Shown one piece after another: positions 61,801 to 64,000 of a stretch of DNA of 64,000 nt. Numbering within the stretch: the stretch's first letter is position 1; every line of letters begins with the position of its first letter. A program made the position numbers and the translations under genes. Source of the stretch: Macquaria australasica (lineage: Eukaryota; Chordata; Actinopteri; Centrarchiformes; Percichthyidae); contig SEMN01000582.1 in the NCBI GenBank assembly GCA_005408345.1, positions 222,501-286,500 of the forward strand, in the 5' to 3' direction. The notes beneath the pieces are model-generated. The model saw only the letters and a list, made by a program, of their open reading frames with translations. It was not told where the DNA came from and did not search any database.

Positions 61801-62857
61801 TCAGACACAACATATTAGTATTTTTATGTGTCTTAAAACATGTCTTTAAGGAAAGCTTGTAATTACCAAACACAAGAAGATTATCTCTGACGAGACAGTG
61901 AGCCTGTAGCAGCTTCATGTTGCATTTTACAAGTTGAAATTCACAAGTTCACCTGTTACTTTATGGTCCAAAACATGGACAGGGCTCTCTTCTTCCAGCT
62001 GAACTGTACAGATAGTTAGAGTTTTAGGTCTCAGAAAAGCAGATGATCAAGTAGGAGTGATGATCAAGGGAGTCAAAGGCTGATGGAAAATCCCCTCAAC
62101 ATGATAATCATCTTTAACAACTTGTGGAAGAAAAATCTAACACATGGAAACGAGCAACAATGTTCATGGGAAATTTAATTACGATGTGCTGATCATTGCA
62201 TCTTTAAAAAAATATACTTTTTTAACTGAAGGGCATAAAAAAAATAAAAAAAGGTTTTTATTTCAAGCTTCATTTTTAAGAATATTGAGAACAAGAAGCC
62301 AAAGGGCACAGGACAACATGTGGTTAAGGGCAATATCAGAGATTAAAGATTAAGGTCAAAAGATCAGATTAGGGACAGGATAAAACAGGGTTAAACATGC
62401 TGGCTACAGACAAACATATCAATATACACACTCACACATTCACACAAGGCAGAAATATCAATATGTAGGGATGATCATGGTTGATGTAGTTTGTATGTCT
62501 GGCTTAGCCTGACTGTACCAGGTACTGCACTATAATCCTTAATAATCAGATACTCTCTTTCCATCAGCATTTATCACATCTTCAGTATTGATGCATCAAC
62601 TTTTCTACCTTAACTATAAGTAAAAACATGCCAAAATATCTTTTTATACACTTTGCAAAGTTATGTACAAATTTGCATTCTATCCACAAATGTCTGCCTG
62701 AAAGTTGCAGTGTGTGTGTGTGTGTTTCCTGGTTACCTTGCAGTGACAGTGTCCGCTGGTCTTGTTACAGCTGGGGTCGAAGCCTTTATTGGTGTCACAG
62801 TGACACGGTCCACAGGTCGGAGATCCCCACCAACCCCTGGGACACTTGTGATCAATT
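28976..62857 (-). CDS. celsr3: CELSR3, Flamingo-family adhesion GPCR (3' 21 exons; 5' end outside window)
   Basis: CELSR proteins are atypical cadherin receptors for planar polarity and axon guidance. Minus-strand exons: 62737-62857, 59514-59697, 58381-58482, 58160-58253, 57376-57585, 51870-52068, 48859-49047, 48581-48767, 47805-47972, 46655-46781, 45280-45486, 42453-42627, 40745-40857, 39849-39928, 38214-38340, 37926-38045, 36220-36317, 34898-34989, 34419-34592, 31771-31965 and 28976-30030. All introns are GT-AG. The order is laminin-EGF, hormone-receptor motif, GAIN/GPS, seven helices and a long tail, which is specific to CELSR. Paralogue 3 is supported by the non-canonical GPS (LGTFGVLMD) and by proximity of an SLC26 gene. 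One base is missing in exon 58160-58253, shifting frame; otherwise the frame holds to a TAA at 28976-28978. The cadherin, EGF and laminin-G parts lie to the right. Confidence 0.92.
30520..31028. mobile_element. hAT (Charlie-like) non-autonomous transposon with 8-bp target duplication
   Basis: The element spans 30528-31020. Terminal inverted repeats are CAGGGGTTCTCAACC (left) and GGTTGAGAATGGCTG (right; reverse complement CAGCCATTCTCAACC). It is flanked on both sides by the identical octamer GTGTAAAC (30520-30527 and 31021-31028), the 8-bp duplication made by hAT transposases. There is no transposase frame inside. It lies in the celsr3 intron between exons 31771 and 30030. Confidence 0.88.
34304..34330 (+). 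repeat. Dispersed TGTCCTTGAGCAAGACACTTAACC motif
   Basis: One of at least five copies in the window (also 4475-4500, 10107-10132 reverse, 18529-18554 and 19957-19983 reverse). It is probably a conserved module of an old interspersed repeat; the family is not identified. Confidence 0.6.
35023..35050. repeat. (CA)n microsatellite
   Basis: CA run located about 35 nt upstream of the celsr3 acceptor at 34990 on the transcribed strand. Confidence 0.95.
35085..35345. repeat. Telomere-like interspersed repeat in celsr3 intron
   Basis: Degenerate CCTAAC/ACCCTA units run from about 35105 to 35210, including CCTAACCCTAACCCTTACCC, followed by GTCCCCA-containing sequence (three copies, 35258-35327). This resembles the composite element at 7740-7945. 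Confidence 0.65.
36322..36345. repeat. (CA)n microsatellite against a celsr3 acceptor
   Basis: On the minus strand it is a UG tract ending 4 nt before the 3' splice site of exon 36220-36317. Confidence 0.95.
37359..37384. repeat. (CA)n microsatellite
   Basis: About 13 CA units within a celsr3 intron; a GATG run lies close by at 37500-37513. Confidence 0.95.
37926..45486 (-). CDS. celsr3: celsr3 seven-transmembrane exons
   Basis: Exon 45280-45486 encodes helix 1 (TLALVTYSSLCLSMMALLL) and helix 2 (NTAAAMFLSELVFLLGV). Exon 42453-42627 encodes helix 3 (LCTVVAILLHYFFMSTFAWM) and helix 4 (MRFYYAIGWGVPAIIT). Exon 40745-40857 encodes loop 2 with the conserved Cys-Trp and helix 5 (YGNPDFCWISIYDKLIWSFA). 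Exon 39849-39928 covers loop 3. Exon 38214-38340 encodes helix 6 (AFLLLLVVTSTWLCGLMAV), and 37926-38045 helix 7 (LSMMLVFTVFNSEVKEAW). This is the secretin/adhesion class B2 fold in the plasma membrane. The acceptor at 45487 is a tandem GAGCAGCAG. Confidence 0.93.
39224..39300 (-). repeat. Short retroposon 3' end (TTTATTATCATTACAC type)
   Basis: CAGCTTTATTATCATTACAC at 39228-39247 resembles CAACTTTATTGTCATTGCAC at 50071-50090, preceded there by a TTAGA/GATTA run. Both read as the tail of the same minus-oriented interspersed repeat. Confidence 0.5.
41938..41968. repeat. (GT)n microsatellite
   Basis: GT run with one C interruption. Further GT runs follow at about 42105-42120 and 42199-42217. 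Confidence 0.95.
42628..45279 (-). other. celsr3 intron, no additional gene
   Basis: This 2.6-kb intron contains A/G-rich sequence just above the acceptor (42640-42890), otherwise AT-rich unique DNA and the long CA microsatellite at 44733-44799. No exon or RNA gene was recognised. Confidence 0.6.
44733..44799. repeat. (CA)n microsatellite, 67 bp uninterrupted
   Basis: About 33 perfect CA units; among the longest pure dinucleotide runs in the window and likely polymorphic. Confidence 0.98.
46655..57585 (-). CDS. celsr3: celsr3 GAIN domain and GPS exons
   Basis: Exons 57376-57585 (LDSLERNETELNTI, RLLTFETQQSGFGLTATQDA), 51870-52068 (SQNHIPGGGPAELTELLEQY, AQNMKLTYLNPVALVAPNI), 48859-49047, 48581-48767 (EPPITIVILLIYRSLGTALP), 47805-47972 (MNSPVVSISVYNNQTFVG) and 46655-46781. 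The last encodes the GPS (GGCWTVRDC ... HVRCQCQRLGTFGVLMDSS). The usual His-Leu-Ser/Thr cleavage triad is replaced by Arg-Leu-Gly, so autoproteolysis is not expected. Phases agree throughout. Between exons 57376 and 51870 there is an unused in-frame cassette candidate at 57250-57303. Confidence 0.92.
46955..46985. repeat. (GA)n microsatellite
   Basis: AG run just after a CAATAAAATTGAACTTGAGAG retroposon-like tail. Confidence 0.95.
47076..47103. repeat. (TA)n microsatellite
   Basis: About 13 TA units in a celsr3 intron. Confidence 0.95.
47301..47386 (+). repeat. Retroposon-like 3' tail with (GA)n end
   Basis: GTGCTTTGGAAATACTGT ... CATGGCAATAAAGCTAACTG then GAATTGAATTGA and AGAGAG. Same family as 53143-53213 and 63794-63868. 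Confidence 0.6.
49048..51869 (-). other. celsr3 intron, no additional gene
   Basis: It contains a GT run at 50506-50532, a CA run near 50326-50341, the retroposon-like tail near 50056-50110 and otherwise AT-rich unique sequence. No exon was recognised. Confidence 0.6.
52797..52877. repeat. (GA)n microsatellite, about 80 bp
   Basis: Uninterrupted AG dinucleotides, CT on the transcribed strand of celsr3, about 720 nt upstream of the acceptor of exon 51870-52068. Confidence 0.98.
53143..53213 (+). repeat. Retroposon-like 3' tail
   Basis: GATGCTTTGGCAACATTGTT, then CATGCCAATAAAGCCCTTTG and GAATTGAATTGAGAGAGA. Nearly identical in layout to 63794-63868. Confidence 0.65.
53715..53760. repeat. (TA)n-rich tract
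   Basis: TATATA with TACATACA interruptions; able to form a strong hairpin. Confidence 0.9.
57250..57303 (-). other. Candidate 54-nt cassette exon in celsr3
   Basis: Bounded on the minus strand by TTTTACAG before TGGAAGG and by CAG followed by GTGTAC. It is phase 0 on both sides, as are the neighbouring exon ends, and open for 18 codons (WKDEKFQWKDESIEQWGQ). It contains a tandem 21-bp duplication starting TGGAAGGATGAGA. The intron to the upstream exon would be 72 nt. No homologue of this peptide is known to me. Confidence 0.3.
58160..58482 (-). CDS. celsr3: celsr3 hormone-receptor-motif exons, with a one-base frame break
   Basis: Exon 58381-58482 encodes IYDGCPKTITQGIWWPRT and VPCPKGSVG. 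Exon 58160-58253 encodes AAIRHCDVERGWLEPDL, after which the expected YNCTSPPFVELNAA continues in another frame. One T appears to be missing at about 58200-58201 (minus strand GACCTTACAAC where GACCTTTACAAC is expected). The exon is 94 nt, whereas phase on both sides requires 95. All other exons agree in phase, so a sequencing or assembly error is the simplest explanation. Confidence 0.88.
59514..62857 (-). CDS. celsr3: celsr3 laminin-type EGF exons
   Basis: Exon 62737-62857 encodes CPRGWWGSPTCGPCHCD and CNKTSGHCHC. Exon 59514-59697 encodes SSDTCLPCDCYPVG, CDPETGQCQCRPGV and GRQCNTCDNPFAEVT. The cysteine spacing is that of laminin-type EGF modules in the juxtamembrane ectodomain of CELSR. A CA-rich tract follows the donor of 62737 within 10 nt. 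The intervening 3-kb intron carries the transposon-like sequence at about 60.3-61.7 kb. Confidence 0.92.
60040..61745. mobile_element. Transposon-like sequence in celsr3 intron
   Basis: A GC-richer island at 60400-60850 within AT-rich intron carries a 139-codon plus frame whose end (MASAALRKRVKTGNRQYEND) resembles the start of fish hAT-type transposases. About 0.9 kb further on, GGCCACCCCAG ... TTCCTAGAACCACCACTGAG looks like a DNA-transposon terminus. Class and limits are inferred and the copy appears decayed. Confidence 0.4.
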
Positions 62858-64000
62858 CTAAGGACACACCAACAGGTAGAATCAGTGACACGAGTAGGCA
62901 GAATCAGTATGGAGACAGAAAACAACAGAGCAACAGAGAGAGTCAAAATCTTTTTTTCTTTCTTCAAAGCAATCATCTTTCCCTCTGAATTCTAACTAAT
63001 GAGTAGGAACAAAGAGATGAAAGCAAAAGAGAGAGACAGTCAGTGAGAAAAAGAGAGGGAGAGTCGGAGAGGTCAGGGCAGACAGAATATCCACTTTAAC
63101 ACACACTTTAGCATATGCTGAGTCATAGATAGTAACCATTACTAAGCAAAAACACTGTTAGCTATTCATTCATTTAAAAATCAGTGTGGGATTTAGTTTT
63201 CTAAAAGTGCTGAATAATCTGTTTCTGAGAAATACACCTCAGATTTTATCACTCTGGTTTATTGTACACGTCACTTGACCTCGTTTGTTCTCTTTGCTCA
63301 TATTACACTTAATGTGCTCTCCTTCTGTTCTCAGTGTCTAATGGATGAACACTTCCATTAGACAGTTAATGCAGATTCACATCTATATCTCCTTATTGCT
63401 CCTTACGGAGAGTTTAGAAGAGAGAATTCAGATATCAGTGATCTTAAAATAATATTAGGATTGACTCAGTTTCTCCAGATATTTTTTATAACATCCCCCA
63501 ACAGAATCTATTTTACAAATGAAGCATCTCTCCCTGTGTATTTTTGGCTGCTTAAAGGGCTGATAAATAGTTAAAAGCACTAGTTTTTTTCTGACCAGGA
63601 AAAAATCCCCAAATTTACGATTATGAAAATCAGCAAATCCTCACATTTAAGAAGCCACAACTCAGAAATGTTTGGTACTTTTACTTTGAAAAAGGACGAT
63701 AAATCCATTATTGACTAATTGATGAAATTTGGTGTATTCATTTTTTAAATTCTTATTCTTCTTATTATTATTGTTTTAATATCATTATTACCTGATGCTT
63801 TGGCAATATTGTTGTTGTTACTTTCATGCCAATAAAGAAAACTGAATTGAATTGAGACAGAGAGAGCGACTTGTAGACATATATTTCATCAGCAGCTGAC
63901 AATGTGTGTCACACACACACCAACTAGATACAAAACGACACACAGAACAGATCATGAAATAAATTCAAAGCTGTGTGGATTTCACATGGCAAGAAGGAAG
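62858..64000 (-). other. celsr3 intron at the right edge
   Basis: Sequence upstream of the laminin-EGF exon acceptor. No further celsr3 exon was recognised before the window ends, so the next upstream exon is more than 1.1 kb away. Confidence 0.6.
63794..63868 (+). repeat. Retroposon-like 3' tail with AATAAA and GAATTGAATTGA
   Basis: GATGCTTTGGCAATATTGTT, CATGCCAATAAAG, CTGAATTGAATTGAGACAGAGAGAG. Third clear copy of the family seen at 47301 and 53143, all in the same orientation, antisense to celsr3. Confidence 0.65.

Overview
The window is vertebrate nuclear DNA, most likely from a ray-finned (teleost) fish. Genes are split into small exons with GT-AG introns, coding density is low, CA/GT and GA microsatellites are abundant, and the mobile DNA is typical of fish: an L2-type LINE, another non-LTR fragment, a Tc1-type transposon, hAT-type elements and short elements with telomere-like CCTAAC arrays. 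No bacterial features or CRISPR arrays were seen.

Layout: (1) 309-1556, minus: the 5' end of an SLC26-family anion transporter, best assigned as slc26a6, running off the left edge. (2) 2728-5346, minus: the last three exons of a proline/serine-rich protein I do not recognise. (3) 8.08-9.64 kb: a decayed L2-like reverse transcriptase. (4) 10944-17109, minus: a complete six-exon wdr6. (5) 17924-23034, plus: a four-exon gene for a 261-residue protein with a BED-like zinc finger and a charged coiled coil, head-to-head with wdr6. (6) 23-28.7 kb: a Tc1 remnant, then gene-poor DNA likely to include the celsr3 3' UTR. (7) 28976-62857, minus: 21 exons of celsr3 (adhesion GPCR / Flamingo family), covering laminin-EGF, hormone-receptor motif, GAIN/GPS, seven-helix and cytoplasmic regions. 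The cadherin, EGF and laminin-G exons lie beyond the right edge.

SLC26A6 and CELSR3 are neighbours in mammals, which supports both names. WDR6 lies in the same human chromosomal band. The genes do not form one pathway: slc26a6 is an ion exchanger, wdr6 a tRNA-modification cofactor, celsr3 a neuronal planar-polarity receptor.

Exon models were built by hand from splice signals, reading phase and family knowledge. All wdr6 and zinc-finger-gene junctions keep frame. The celsr3 model keeps frame except for one missing base at about 58200. The observations most worth checking are: a ~500-bp inverted LTR-like pair flanking exons 2-3 of the zinc-finger gene (a circular-RNA architecture); the one-base break in celsr3; a GC-AG intron in wdr6; a long UG tract against an SLC26 acceptor; an unannotated 54-nt candidate cassette exon in celsr3; and a strong donor overlapping the celsr3 stop codon. 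I found no clearly new biological system.
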